DNA from: Primulina eburnea
Taxonomy: Eukaryota > Streptophyta > Magnoliopsida > Lamiales > Gesneriaceae
NCBI RefSeq assembly: GCF_022965805.1
Contig: NW_027330861.1
Coordinates: 372,001-436,000, forward strand
Length of the DNA stretch: 64,000 nucleotides
Reading direction: 5' to 3'
The notes below the pieces were generated by a model. That model did not search any database, had not been told where the DNA came from, and was given only the letters and a program-made list of their open reading frames with translations. Every line of letters begins with the position of its first letter. Within the stretch, counting starts at the first letter, position 1. The position numbers and the translations under genes are program-made. Positions 1 to 12,176 of this stretch are shown in pieces.

Positions 1-3000
1 ACAATATTGAGCAAAGTTTAGCCCATAAAGTAGTCCAAAAATAGAATCCCTCCTCTTCTTACCCCTAGGTATCCCGAAAATAAAGTCCATAGAAATGTCA
101 ATCCAAGTTCTTTTCAGAATAGCACGCAAAAGTGTTCCCAAAGTTCTATTGACAACTTCAGTTTTTCCATCCGTTTGAGGATGACAAGTAGTAGATTACA
201 ACAATATTAAGCAAAGTTTAGCCCATAAAGTAATCCAAAAATAGAATCCCTCCCCTTCTTAGTCCTAGGCAACCCCAAAATAAAGTCCATAGAAATGTCA
301 ATCCAAGTTCTTTTAAGAATAGCACGCAAAAGTGTTCCCAAAGTTCTATTGACAACTTCAGTTTGTCCATCCGTTTGAGGATGACAAGTAGTAGATTACA
401 ACAATATTGAGCAAAGTTTAGCCCATAAAGTAATCCAAAAATAGAATCCCTCCCCTTCTTAGTCCTAGGCAACCCCAAAATAAAGTCCATAGAAATGTCA
501 ATCCAAGTTCTTTTAAGAATAGCACGCAAAAGTGTTCCCAAAGTTCTATTGACAACTTCAGTTTGTCCATCCGTTTGAGGATGACAAGTAGTAGATTACA
601 ACAATATTGAGCAAAGTTTAGCCCATAAAGTAATCCATAAATAGAATCCCTCCCCTTCTTAGTCCTAGGCAACCCCAAAATAAAGTCCATAGAAATGTCA
701 ATCCAAGTTCTTTTAAGAATAGCACGCAAAAGTGTACCCAAAGTTCTATTGACAACTTCAGTTGTCCATCGTTTGAGGATGACAATAGTAGATTACAACA
801 ATATTGAGCAAGTTTAGCCCAAAAGTAATCCAAAAAATAGAATCCATCCCTCTTCTTACCCCTAGGTATCCCGAAAATAAAGTCCATAGAAATGTCAATC
901 CAAGTTCTTTTAAGAATAGCACGCAAAAGTGTTCCCCAAAGTTCTATTGACAACTTCAGTTTGTCCATCCGTTTGAGGATGACAAGTAGTAGATTACAAC
1001 AATATTGAGCAAAGTTTAGCACATAAAGTAATTCCAAAAATAGAATCCTCCCCTTCTTAGTCCCTAGGCAACCCAAAATAACGTCCATAGAAATGTCAAT
1101 CCAAGTTCTTTTAAGAATAGCACGCAAAAGTGTTCCCAAAGTTCTATTGACAACTTCAGTTTGTCCATCCGTTTGAGGATGACAAGTAGTAGATTACAAC
1201 AATATTGAGCAAAGTTTAGCCCATAAAGTAATCCAAAAATAGAATCCCTCCCCTTCTTAGTCCTAGGCAACCCCAAAATAAAGTCCATAGAAATGTCAAT
1301 CCAAGTTCTTTTAAGAATAGCACGCAAAAGTGTACCCAAAGTTCTATTGACAACTTCAGTTTGTCCATCCGTTTGAGGATGACAAGTAGTAGATTACAAC
1401 AATATTGAGCAAAGTTTAGCCCATAAAGTAATCCAAAAATAGAATCCCTCCCCTTCTTAGTCCTAGGCAATCCCCGAAAATAAAGTCCATAGAAATGTCA
1501 ATCCAAGTTCTTTTAAGAATAGCACGCAAAAGTGTACCCAAAGTTCTATTGACAACTTCAGTTTGTCCATCCGTTTGAGGATGACAAGTAGTAGATTACA
1601 ACAATATTGAGCAAAGTTTAGCCCATAAAGTAATCCAAAAATAGAATCCCTCCCCTTCTTAGTCCTAGGCAACCCCAAAATAAAGTCCATAGAAATGTCA
1701 ATCCAAGTTCTTTTAAGAATAGCACGCAAAAGTGTACCCAAAGTTCTATTGACAACTTCAGTTTGTCCATCCGTTTGAGGATGACAAGTAGTAGATTACA
1801 ACAATATTGAGCAAAGTTTAGCCCATAAAGTAATCCAAAAATAGAATCCCTCCCCTTCTTAGCCCTAGGTATCCCGAAAATAAAGTCCATAGAAATTTCA
1901 ATCCAAGTTCTTTTAAGAATAGCACGCAAAAGTGTTCCCAAAGTTCTATTGACAACTTCAGTTTGTCCATCCGTTTGAGGATGACAAGTAGTAGATTACA
2001 ACAATATTAAGCAAAGTTTAGCCCATAAAGTAATCCAAAAATAGAATCCCTCCCCTTCTTAGTCCTAGGCAACCCCAAAATAAAGTCCATAGAAATGTCA
2101 ATCCAAGTTCTTTTAAGAATAGCACGCAAAAGTGTTCCCAAAGTTCTATTGACAACTTCAGTTTGTCCATCCGTTTGAGGATGACAAGTAGTAGCTTACA
2201 ACAATATTGAGCAAAGTTTAGCCCATAAAGTAATCCCAAAATAGAATCCCTCCCCGTCTTAGTCCTAGGCAACCCCAAAATAAAGTCCATAGAAATGTCA
2301 ATCCAAGTTCTTTTAAGAATAACACGCAAAAGTGTACCCAAAGTTCTATTGACAACTTCAGTTTGTCCATCCGTTTGAGGATGACAAGTAGTAGATTACA
2401 ACAATATTGAGCAAAGTTTAGCCCATAAAGTAATCCAAAAATAGAATCCCTCCCCTTCTTAGTCCTAGGCAACCCCAAAATAAAGTCCATAGAAATGTCA
2501 ATCCAAGTTCTTTTAAGAATAGCACGCAAAAGTGTACCCAAAGTTCTATTGACAACTTCAGTTTGTCCATCCGTTTGAGGATGACAAGTAGTAGATTACA
2601 ACAATATTGAGCAAAGTTTAGCCCATAAAGTAATCCAAAAATAGAATCCCTCCCCTTCTTAGTCCTAGGCAACCCCAAAATAAAGTCCATAGAAATGTCA
2701 ATCCAAGTTCTTTTAAGAATAGCACGCAAAAGTGTACCCAAAGTTCTATTGACAACTTCAGTTTGTCCATCCGTTGGAGGATGACAAGTAGTAGATTACA
2801 ACAATATTGAGCAAAGTTTAGCCCATAAAGTAATCCAAAAATAGAATCCCATCCCCTTCTTAGTCCTAGGCATCCCGAAAATAAAGTCCATAGAAATGTC
2901 AATCCAAGTTCTTTTAAGAATAGCACGCAAAAGTGTACCCAAAGTTCTATTGACAACTTCAGTTTGTCCATCCGTTTGAGGATGACAAGTAGTAGATTAC

Positions 3001-6000
3001 AACAATATTGAGCAAAGTTTAGCCCATTAAGTAATCCAAAAATAGAATCCCTCCCCTTCTTAGTCCTAGGCAACCCCAAAATAAAGTCCATAGAAATGTC
3101 AATCCAAGTTCTTTTAAGAATAGCACGCAAAAGTGTACCCAAAGTTCTATTGACAACTTCAGTTTGTCCATCCGTTTGAGGATGACAAGTAGTAGATTAC
3201 AACAATATTGAGCAAAGTTTAGCCCATAAAGTAATCCAAAAATAGAATCCCTCCCCTTCTTAGTCTTAGGCAACCCAAAATAAAGTCCATAGAAATGTCA
3301 ATCCAAGTTCTTTTAAGAATAGCACGCAAAAGTGTACCCAAAGTTCTGTTGACAACTTCAGTTTGTCCATCCGTTTGAGGATGACAAGTAGTAGATTACA
3401 ACAATATTGAGCAATGTTTAGCCCATAAAGTAATCCAAAAATAGAATCCCTCCCCTTCTTAGTCCTAGGCATCCCGAAAATAAATTCCATAGAAATGTCA
3501 ATCCAAGTTCTTTTAAGAATAGCACGCAAAAGTGTACCCAAAGTTCTATTGACAACTTCAGTTTGTCCATCCGTTTGAGGATGACAAGTAGTAGATTACA
3601 ACAATATTGAGCAAAGTTTAGCCCATAAAGTAATCCAAAAATAGAATCCCTCCCCTTCTTAGTCCTAGGCAACCCCAAAATAAAGTCCATAGAAATGTCA
3701 ATCCAAGTTCTTTTAAGAATAGCACGCAAAAGTGTACCCAAAGTTCTATTGACAACTTCAGTTTGTCCATCCGTTTGAGGATGACAAGTAGTAGATTACA
3801 ACAATATTGAGCAAAGTTTAGCCCACAAAGTAATCCAAAAATAGAATCCCTCCTCTTCTTACCCCTAGGTATCCCGAAAATAAAGTCCATAGAAATTTCA
3901 ATCCAAGTTCTTTTAAGAATAGCACGCAAAAGTGTTCCCAAAGTTCTATTGACAACTTCAGTTTGTCCATCCGTTTGAGGATGACAAGTAGTAGATTACA
4001 ACAATATTGAGCAAAGTTTAGCCCATAAAGTAATCCAAAAATAGAATCCCTCCCCTTCTTAGTCCTAGGCAACCCCAAAATAAAGTCCATAGAAATGTCA
4101 ATCCAAGTTCTTTTAAGAATAGCACGCAAAAGTGTTCCCAAAGTTCTATTGACAACTTCAGTTTGTCCATCCGTTTGAGGATGACAAGTAGTAGCTTACA
4201 ACAATATTGAGCAAAGTTTAGCCCATAAAGTAATCCCAAAATAGAATCCCTCCCCGTCTTAGTCCTAGGCAACCCCAAAAATAAAGTCCATAGAAATGTC
4301 AATCCAAGTTCTTTTAAGAATAACACGCAAAAGTGTTCCCAAAGTTCTATTGACAACTTCAGTTTGTCCATCCGTTTGAGGATGACAAGTAGTAGATTAC
4401 AACAATATTGAGCAAAGTTTAGCCCATAAAGTAATCCAAAAATAGAATCCCTCCCCTTCTTAGTCCTAGGCAACCCCAAAATAAAGTCCATAGAAATGTC
4501 AATCCAAGTTCTTTTAAGAATAGCACGCAAAAGTGTACCCAAAGTTCTATTGACAACTTCAGTTTGTCCATCCGTTTGAGGATGACAAGTAGTAGCTTAC
4601 AACAATATTGAGCAAAGTTTAGCCCATAAAGTAATCAAAAATAGAATCCCTCCCCTTGTTAGTCCTAGGCAACCCCAAAATAAAGTCCATAGAAATGTCA
4701 ATCCAAGTTCTTTTAAGAATTGCACGCAAAAGTGTACCCTAAGTTCTATTGACAACTTCAGTTTGTCCATCCGTTGGAGGATGACAAGTAGTAGATTACA
4801 ACAATATTGAGCAAAGTTTAGCCCATAAAGTAATCCAAAAATAGAATCCCACCCCTTCTTAGTCCTAGGCATCCCGAAAATAAAGTCCATAGAAATGTCA
4901 ATCCAAGTTCTTTTAAGAATAGCACGCAAAAGTGTACCCAAAGTTCTATTGACAACTTCAGTTTGTCCATCCGTTTGAGGATGACAAGTAGTAGATTACA
5001 ACAATATTGAGCAAAGTTTAGCCCATTAAGTAATCCAAAAATAGAATCCCTCCCCTTCTTAGTCCTAGGCAACCCCAAAATAAAGTCCATAGAAATGTCA
5101 ATCCAAGTTCTTTTAAGAATAGCACGCAAAAGTGTACCCAAAGTTCTATTGACAACTTCAGTTTGTCCATCCGTTTGAGGATGACAAGTAGTAGATTACA
5201 ACAATATTGAGCAAAGTTTAGCCCACAAAGTAATCCAAAAATAGAATCCCTCCTCTTCTTACCCCTAGGTATCCCGAAAATAAAGTCCATAGAAATGTCA
5301 ATCCAAGTTATTTTAAGAATAGCACGCAAAAGTGTTCCCAAAGTTCTATTGACAACTTCAGTTTGTCCATCCGTTTGAGGATGACAAGTAGTAGATTACA
5401 ACAATATTAAGCAAAGTTTAGCCCATAAAGTAATCCAAAAATAGAATCCCTCCCCTTCTTAGTCCTAGGCAACCCCAAAATAAAGTCCATAGAAATGTCA
5501 ATCCAAGTTCTTTTAAGAATAGCACGCAAAAGTGTTCCCAAAGTTCTATTGACAACTTCAGTTTGTCCATCCGTTTGAGGATGACAAGTAGTAGCTTACA
5601 ACAATATTGAGCAAAGTTTAGCCCATAAAGTAATCCCAAAATAGAATCCCTCCCCATCTTAGTCCTAGGCAACCCCAAAAATAAAGTCCATAGAAATGTC
5701 AATCCAAGTTCTTTTAAGAATAACACGCAAAAGTGTTCCCAAAGTTCTATTGACAACTTCAGTTTGTCCATCCGTTTGAGGATGACAAGTAGTAGATTAC
5801 AACAATATTGAGCAAAGTTTAGCCCATAAAGTAATCCATAAATAGAATCCCTCCCCTTCTTAGTCCTAGGCAACCCCAAAATAAAATCCATAGAAATGTC
5901 AATCCAAGTTCTTTTTAAGAATCCCTCCCCTTCTTAGTCCTAGACAACCCCAAAATAAAGTCCATAGAAATGTCAATCCAAGTTCTTTTAAGAATAGCAC

Positions 6001-6365
6001 GCAAAAGTGTACCCAAAGTTCTATTGACACCTTCAGTTTGTCCATCCGTTTGAGGATGACAAGTAGTAGATTACAACTTTATTGTGCAAAGTTTAGCCCA
6101 TAAAGTAATCCATAAATATAATCCCTCCCCTTCTTAGTCCTAGGCAACCCCAAAATAAAGTCCATAGAAATGTCAATCCAAGTTCTTTTAAGAATAGCAC
6201 GCAAAAGTGTACCCAAAGTTCTATTGACAACTTCAGTTTGTCCATCCGTTTGAGGATGACAAGTAGTAGATTACAACAATATTGAGCAAAGTTTAGCCCA
6301 TAAAGTAATCCAAAAATAGAATCCCTCCCCTTCTTAGTCCTAGGCAACCCCAAAATAAAGTCCAT
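1..6365 (-). repeat. 200-bp integrase-derived satellite, block 1
   Basis: About 32 head-to-tail copies of a 200-bp monomer; landmark acaatattgagc recurs at 1, 201, 401, 601 and onward, with occasional 199/201-bp copies. On the minus strand a monomer reads as part of a Ty3/gypsy integrase core ([17 protein letters not shown], then [16 protein letters not shown] in another frame). Most copies have TAA just before the [10 protein letters not shown] segment, and 200 is not a multiple of 3, so no frame stays open beyond about 1.6 monomers. Variants include a Cctcttcttacccctaggtatcccg class and a ccccgtcttag class. A shortened ~74-bp monomer lies near 5918. The block ends abruptly at 6365 inside a monomer (phase 90 when acaatattga is position 1). 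No gene function is inferred. Confidence 0.95.
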
Positions 6366-6655
6366 TTTGAAATAAATCTCTTGCTAGCACACACACAATG
6401 CTGTAATCAACTCAGATAACAAACAACACGTAATAGGGAATGCAATAAATCATGCTAGCACACACACAATGTTAATCAACATTGAAATAAATCTCATGCT
6501 AGCAATCACATGCAAGGAAAGAAAATTCAATCTACCCCGCTCATTCTCTTCTATCTCCGTCTAGAGGATCTATCAACTCTGACTATCTCAATCTAAAGGA
6601 TCTATCGCTCTGATTATCTAAGTCTAAAGGAACTATCAGCTCTGATACCACCTGT
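6366..6655 (-). repeat. Element A leader fragment with PBS beyond the 3' LTR
   Basis: Positions 6399-6655 repeat, nearly base for base, the leader at about 12286-12542, including the primer site at 6639-6650 next to the LTR end. Positions 6366-6398 (gaaataaatctcttgctagc) are a second rearranged copy of leader sequence. The fragment stops at the satellite junction without a TSD. It shows that the LTR at 6656-8863 once also served as the 5' LTR of another element copy now deleted into the array. Confidence 0.8.
6639..6650 (-). promoter_or_regulatory. Primer binding site (tRNA-iMet type), relic
   Basis: Minus strand reads TGGTATCAGAGC, the usual plant primer site complementary to the initiator-methionine tRNA 3' end, separated by 5 bases from the LTR terminus at 6656. 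It lies outside the two-LTR unit, in the extra leader fragment. Confidence 0.8.
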
Positions 6656-8388
6656 TGTGGGGACCCGGACGCTGATCTGTCTTATTAATCATCTTTGGGA
6701 TTTAATTATCAATTAAGATAAAACAGGGTCTAAAAATTTTTCTTTTTAAAATGTAACTGCGGAAGGTAATGGAATCTAAACAATATACATCTTTGTATAA
6801 AAACTACAGTTCAGTAGAAAAGTACAGTACTGTACAACCTAAGTCTAAGGTTCAATTACTAAATTCAAGTAATAAACCAAGTCTGCTACAAGTCCGGAAT
6901 CACCACGCTAACTCGTCTTCTCTCATCGTCATCTCGACCCTGATCCAGCCCCACCTGTTGTCATGCACACATACAAAACAAGACAACAGCCGGATAACTC
7001 CGGTGAGAATAAATCTCAGTATAAAACATGGCAAACATGCATATACACACAATGATTCATGGAACATACTGTCATGAATAAAAGCAAAGACAATAGTAAT
7101 AGATTTCATCATCTATGAACTCTAATCTAGCTAAACATGCAATTCAAATCAGATAAACATGCATGTAAATAGTCTAAATCATGAAACATGCTGTCATGAC
7201 TGAAAGCAATAACAATAGGTTCCATAGTCTATGAAACCAATTCATCTACGCATGCTGTTCTAATCAAATCATGTCTAGACTTGACTCAACTATAACTCTA
7301 GGGATCCCGGGGTGAATAAGACGTCACTGGCTGTCACCTACCCAACCACTCGGGGCGACTGTACGTCTTATTCCTAGACTTCGGTCCGAGCTGTATCGAC
7401 GGCTGGCAATAGGAGTAATGCCTGCTCCTAAGCTGAGATACACCGAACGTCTAGAGATTTGACAATGCCTGTCAAAGACTCTCCTATCTCAAATGCAATG
7501 AATATCAAGCTGTAAACAAAGCATACTCATATTCATATCTGAATATGGCAATCATCTCATATATTTGAATAAAATGCTAAAATCAAAGCATAAACATATC
7601 AAATATAAAGAACATTATAGTATGTGATTTTGTTGGGAAACTCAAATGAAATCTGATTTGAGTTATGGCTTCCCGAATATCACATGAATTATACCTTTGT
7701 CGTCCCGGTCTGACGAAGACGATGACCTGTCTTCAATTCTGTCCATATCAAATCTGAAATGACAATATCGAATACCCTGTATTAGTGAATAACTCGATAC
7801 ACAATCTGTTCTGATCAATACTCAACTCAGTACATAGTCTGATCAATATCTGAACAAGATACCCTCTGATTCATATCAATAATATCACAACATAATCGAC
7901 ATCATATCTGAATCTGATCAATCTAACTCAACTGATATTTCGACGGTATAACAATACAGTCTGAGTAACCCCGTTAATCTAAATATCACAGATATAATAT
8001 CAGACTTCGTAATTAATAACAATATCAGTCATACTCTCAATAATTATACCAATCTGATATGAAATCTCAGTCAAATCAACTCTGAAAATCATAACAAATA
8101 CATAAACAATCCGTTCTTCAGTCTGACTTCAATTCTATAATGTCTACGGTAGCAGAAATGCCATATCTGAATCATATTCAATTCTGACAATATCATAAAT
8201 TCAAAACATGTCTAAACGTAACAAAACTTACGTCCTGTCGTAGCCTGCGTTGATAGGAACTCGGTGGCGTACTAAGATTTACGATCAGACGGACGGATTT
8301 CTCGCAAATTAGTTTCTAAGATCACGAGCTAACATTCCTCCCCAAGTCTCGATTTTTGTTCTGATTTCTGAAGGTTATTTGCTTGTAA

Positions 8389-8413
8389 ATATATATATAT
8401 ATATATATATATA
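8389..8413. repeat. (TA)n microsatellite in LTR A
   Basis: Uninterrupted AT dinucleotides. The sister LTR (14275-14292) is 8 bp shorter here, the only clear length difference between the pair. It sits between the palindrome cluster and the rest of the LTR, where a TATA-like promoter element could lie; that role is inference. Confidence 0.85.
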
Positions 8414-8462
8414 CATCCATGACATGCAAAAGAGCAAGTGGAATCGTGCATGTTCAGCACGT

Positions 8463-8716
8463 TTCGCGCATATGCGCCAACAATGTCGCGCATATGCGCC
8501 GGTAGCTCATACCAGCATTTTGCCTACTCGCGCATATGCACCATTCATGTCGTGCATATGCACCCAACCCCGCGCATATGCGCCATTTAAGTCGCGCATA
8601 TGCGCCGAAGCTTCTGACCATGTCGCGCATATGCGCCACTCTTCTCGCGCATATGCGCCGAACCTACTGTACCTTCCGCGCATGTGCGCCATCTATATCG
8701 CGCATATGCGCCATGG
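8463..8716. repeat. Palindrome cluster GCGCATATGCGC in LTR A (10 copies)
   Basis: Ten copies or near copies of the self-complementary core gcgcatatgcgc, separated by about 5-27 bases of unrelated sequence; variants include gtgcatatgcac and gcgcatgtgcgc. Each copy could form a hairpin or be a dyad binding site. Families B and C have different GC-rich dyads at the same LTR position. Confidence 0.9.
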
Positions 8717-8863
8717 CTTCGGCCTTCCTCATTATTTGATATATTTTCTTATCTTTTCCGGTCCGATCTGTTCCGTCTATAATCACATCAATTATCATTC
8801 ATGATTATAATAATCATTTCCAAATCTTTTCAGATTAACCGGATTAATTTCTCGGGCCTTACA

Positions 8864-8880
8864 TTTCTCCCCCTCTTAGA
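8864..8880 (-). promoter_or_regulatory. Polypurine tract of element A
   Basis: Minus strand reads TCTAAGAGGGGGAGAAA directly before the 3' LTR terminus TGTAAGG, the expected site for plus-strand DNA priming. The same tract precedes the 3' LTR of element B. Confidence 0.85.
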
Positions 8881-9480
8881 TCTGAGTTCGTCCTCGAACT
8901 CTCACTAAATTAATTCAGATCTATCAGAAGAAATGTATAACAGAGTTTAACATCCAAACTCATCTCACTAACTTCATTCTGATGTATCTTTCTTCGATCA
9001 ATCTTGATTCTAGTCTGGAATCAGAATTCACTAAGTATAAGATCATCATACTTTATAAAATCATTCTGACAGAATCAATTTCACATATTTGGCTATACAA
9101 CATCCGTATAAACCAATCTACAGCTCATTTCATATCAGTATCATCAACTGTTATCGAATCTGCTTATCTCAAACCAAGATATATACAATCTTTAGCTTCA
9201 GATACCAATCGTTATCATCCAACGTTGGTTTCTTAAGTCTGTCCATTCTGAACTGTCTCAATAGCTATCGTCATACCGTAATTCATATAGTGACAATAAA
9301 TCATAACAACTAGTGCTAACGTCCAGCACTAAAGCTATATAGTGCTAACATCCAGCACTAAAGCTATACCCAAAATCTTTCAATATCTGGATAGTACATT
9401 CTGACGGTCTGACAATCTGTAAAACCATTTAAGAGAGAGTTCATGATATATTCTGTCACGAATACAAATTCCAGCAAAAT
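8881..9480 (-). other. Element A 3' internal region, no recognisable coding
   Basis: Between the polypurine tract and the integrase remnant I see AT-rich sequence with many stops. A direct duplication of agtgctaac-tccagcacta lies at 9311-9363; a single related copy is in element B near 33298. No chromodomain is recognisable here, unlike element C. Confidence 0.6.
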
Positions 9481-9860
9481 CATAATCTGACATAATCTAC
9501 TGTGGCATTCTGATCTTTCTGACCACTTTTCTGACATCCATCTGTGTCATTTGGTCAAGTTTGTACGGGATCTTGTACAAACTAATAAGATATAGATCGA
9601 ACAATCTATCCATCACAATCCTATTATATCACAATCTGTAGAAAATTACAGTAATTTCATTACGAAAGCAATAGAAATGTACTCCCATTTCTATCTAGAA
9701 CTATACAAATTCTGTAATAATCTTCTGATTTCTATCTTTCTGCCTATTCTGTTAGTAATTCAGACATATCAGTACAATTTCTGCCAACATTTCAGCACAA
9801 AATCTGCCATAACTGATCTAATCTGTCTATACAAAACCATCTGTTATCCGAATGAAAACT
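9480..9860 (-). pseudogene. Integrase remnant of element A
   Basis: Minus-strand translation with several stops follows a Ty3/gypsy integrase: a cysteine-containing segment from the zinc-binding domain, then KWEYISIAFVMKL in place of the usual W-HISMDFV-LP motif, then a degenerate match to the DRLTKSA region and the tyrosine-rich segment after it. The first catalytic aspartate codon is GCT (alanine; plus-strand agc at 9667-9669). Element B has the same Asp-to-Ala change. The segment is non-functional as read. Confidence 0.7.
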
Positions 9861-10760
9861 GAATCAATCACTGTGCATGTCTGACATTACTTGTGATAGC
9901 TGATTCAAACTATTCGGTACCAACCAATCAGTTAAAAACATAAATTAAGGGAGAAATACCTACCTGGTATTCAGCTCTGGTTCTCAATGTCAATTCTGTT
10001 ATACAATTCTGAAACATTCTGACATATTCTGATTTCATTTCTGAACTGCTGTAACTCTTGCAATTAACTCTGATACAATTGAACTGTATATAATCTCAAC
10101 AGTTCATAACAATCTGTATCATAAACGGATTCAAAACAACAGTAATATCCAACCAGATACGAAATATCAGTAACCTATACCGACCTAGTGAGTTCAAGGA
10201 ACTCATAAAACAACGATTTCTGGTCAATATCTTCATGTCATTCTGATCAACTGTTATATCCCATCTGCAATTCAAATATGCTCCCCAAAACAATATAAGA
10301 TGTCTCGAATACTGATTTAGAACAATAATAATACGCAAGCAGATATAAAGCAACAATCGAATAAAATAACCTGCCCAATCAGACAATATAAAGTTCTTAT
10401 ACCTCGGACTTTTCTGAAATTTCTGATCTTTCTGACATCGATATCGTGCTCTGTCACTGATCCTAATCTAAACTGTATCAAATCAATCTGTATACTACTT
10501 CCAGATATCGCATATTCTGAATACAATCTGTTTCAAGCGGAATTCTTATCTGGCTAATTTCTGTATACAATAATCTCCGTTCTCTGAATATTCAACAAAA
10601 TCTTTAAATATTCAATATTATTCTGTACTGAATCTAACAGAAAAACAATACTAGATCGTAATTCAATTCTGAATCTATCTTTCTGATATAAATCAAATCT
10701 GAAATCCAATCTAGGCAACATCAGCCGACTCATACAGCATGGGCAAATCTGCCAATGCTA
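9861..10760 (-). other. Element A internal region, decayed pol
   Basis: About 900 bp rich in the repeated trinucleotide context tctga, with no frame matching reverse transcriptase or RNase H well enough to annotate. In an intact element these domains would lie here and need about 2 kb, so most of the region must be deleted. Short open frames here (for example 10096-10386) show no family resemblance. Confidence 0.5.
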
Positions 10761-11276
10761 GGCTCGATTTCAGTGGGTCTACTGAATACATAAGGATGCA
10801 ATCTGCTCCTTTCTGTATTAATCGAGTCATATACAATACAGATATCAAAGGAATTCTACATCTAGAATCCTTACTGTGGTATCTCCACTAATCAGTCATT
10901 TCTTATCTGAACCTTATCATTTCTGAAACAAATTCTACAATAGTTCTGTCTTTCTGTACTTGTTTAGCATATACATATCATTAATGCATTCAAATCAGAA
11001 AATACAAGTACATCACATTCTAACTCGCTTTCATTTTTCATCTTACTGTAGTATATAACATGTTACAGAAATCTCTGATATCAACATTTATCCAATAAGC
11101 AAGGAATCTATACTACAGTATAAACAGATCCAACAGATACAGCATATCTCCATGCAGCTCCATCACAGATACTCGTAAAGAATGCATTAGTACGTATCAC
11201 TACATATGCAATATAATCATAAATAATAGTACCTGTTGTGAATTCTGGATCTGTGTTTTCAATTGGACTCTGTTCC
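10761..11276 (-). pseudogene. Protease and pre-RT linker remnant of element A
   Basis: Downstream of gag, the minus strand near 11178-11198 reads VVIRTNAFF where retropepsins have the I-D-(T/S)-G-A-S active site; the catalytic aspartate is Arg and the glycine is Asn. Farther on, 10762-10831 keeps the conserved linker before reverse transcriptase (MTRLIQKGADCILMYSVD). Several stops separate the two. The same damaged active site, apart from one residue, occurs in element B, so the damage predates the split of the two lineages. Confidence 0.72.
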
Positions 11277-12095
11277 CTACAATCTTCGGGAACGCTTCTG
11301 GGGACAAACTTTAGCAAAGTGTCCCGGCTGTCCACAAATATTGCATCTACCAGTCACTCCCTGGAATAGCTCCGTGGGATGTCTCCCTCCGCAACTCCTG
11401 CAATACCCTCCAGTATGGCTTGGACTAGAACCACTGGAACTCGAGGAATCACCCCCTAACTTCTTGAATGATTTCTTTCGGGCTTTCAGCAAATCTCGCT
11501 TCCCACTCGTACTGCCTTGATCAAATTGGAGAGGGGATTGCTGTGTCTGGGGTTTTTTCACACACAACCTCCCTAGCTGTCTAATCAGACTCGCCTCAGC
11601 TCTCTTTGCTCTACTCAGGATGTCAGCAAAATGGTAAGGTCGCTGTAGATTCATAAATGCAACTACCTCCGAATTCAACCCTCTGATAAACTGATTTACT
11701 ATAGCTTCATCATTCCCAGCTATCTGAGGAGCAAAATTCAGTAGAGTAGAGAATTTGGCAGTATATTCATCAATATTCAACTGACCTTGGCTCAAATTCT
11801 CAAATTCTGCTCTTTTGTCCTCTCGGTATGAAACAGAGAAAAATCTTTGATAGAATTCAGTTTTGAAGAGTTCCCACGTGATCACAGTACCACATTGTGT
11901 TAATACTCCTTTCATGGTAACCCACCAACTTCTGGCAGCCTCTCGTAACTGGAGAAATACCAATTTAACTTTCTGTTCCTCTGTACAAGCAATTAAATCA
12001 AATAGTATTTCTATGTCATCCAACCAGTTCTGACAATCTTCCGATGTCTCGATACCACTCAACATCGGCGGCTGAAATAACTGAAGTTCTGCCAA
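11277..12095 (-). CDS. gag: Gag (capsid-nucleocapsid) of element A, truncated
   Basis: The 272-residue open frame matches the Ty3/gypsy gag domain: aromatic-rich WW motif (SWWVTMKG, about residues 55-62), YQRFF, and a leucine-rich FSTLLNFAP segment. A serine-rich linker follows, then zinc knuckles: a damaged CX2CX3H unit (CRSCGGRH; its last Cys is Phe) and a complete CX2CX4HX4C unit (CNICGQPGHFAKVC). Gag packages the RNA and forms the virus-like particle. Homology continues upstream to 12176, where the start codon seen in element C (ATGCCTCC) is ATACCG here, so the natural start is lost and 12095 is only the first in-frame ATG. Downstream a TGG-to-TAG change ends the frame just after the knuckle. 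Probably not translated normally. Confidence 0.85.
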   Translation of the reverse strand: MAELQLFQPPMLSGIETSEDCQNWLDDIEILFDLIACTEEQKVKLVFLQLREAARSWWVTMKGVLTQCGTVITWELFKTEFYQRFFSVSYREDKRAEFENLSQGQLNIDEYTAKFSTLLNFAPQIAGNDEAIVNQFIRGLNSEVVAFMNLQRPYHFADILSRAKRAEASLIRQLGRLCVKKPQTQQSPLQFDQGSTSGKRDLLKARKKSFKKLGGDSSSSSGSSPSHTGGYCRSCGGRHPTELFQGVTGRCNICGQPGHFAKVCPQKRSRRL

Positions 12096-12176
12096 CTTTG
12101 CTTCTATCTGAGTTTCTGATGCATCTATCTGTTCGGAAGAAGTACTACCCCTTTCTGGAATTCTCCGAGGCGGTAT

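Larger units (their letters stand above)
6656..8863 (-). repeat. Element A 3' LTR (2208 bp)
   Basis: Starts tgtggggacccgg and ends gggccttaca on the plus strand (TG...CA). In sense orientation it contains, in order: terminal TGTAAGGCCC, a palindrome cluster (8463-8716), a (TA)n tract (8389-8413), a conserved GGACGTAAGT donor-like site, a conserved AAAGGTATAA site, the CCGGAGTTATCCGG inverted repeat and the AAATTTTTAGACCCTG block near the 3' end. These landmarks recur in the LTRs of B and C, so the three families share ancestry. No coding function is assigned. Confidence 0.93.

Noticed and set aside
218..6365. Dozens of overlapping minus-strand open frames of about 107 residues (and 174-residue doubles) as genes
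   Set aside because: They recur every 200 bp with the satellite, switch frame across the monomer joint, end at the same stop, and contain only fragments of integrase. They are repeat artefacts.
1..6365. CRISPR array
   Set aside because: Period is 200 bp with no unique spacers between short repeats, no cas genes, and a plant retroelement context.
6769..7077. 102-residue frame in LTR A (also 12656-12964)
   Set aside because: Duplicated only because the LTR is duplicated; not present in B or C at the same landmark, no domain.
8379..8804. 141-residue frame rich in RAYAP/HMRHS repeats (and its counterpart at 14303-14683) as a repeat protein
   Set aside because: It is the translation of the gcgcatatgcgc palindromes inside an LTR; several frames on both strands are equally open.
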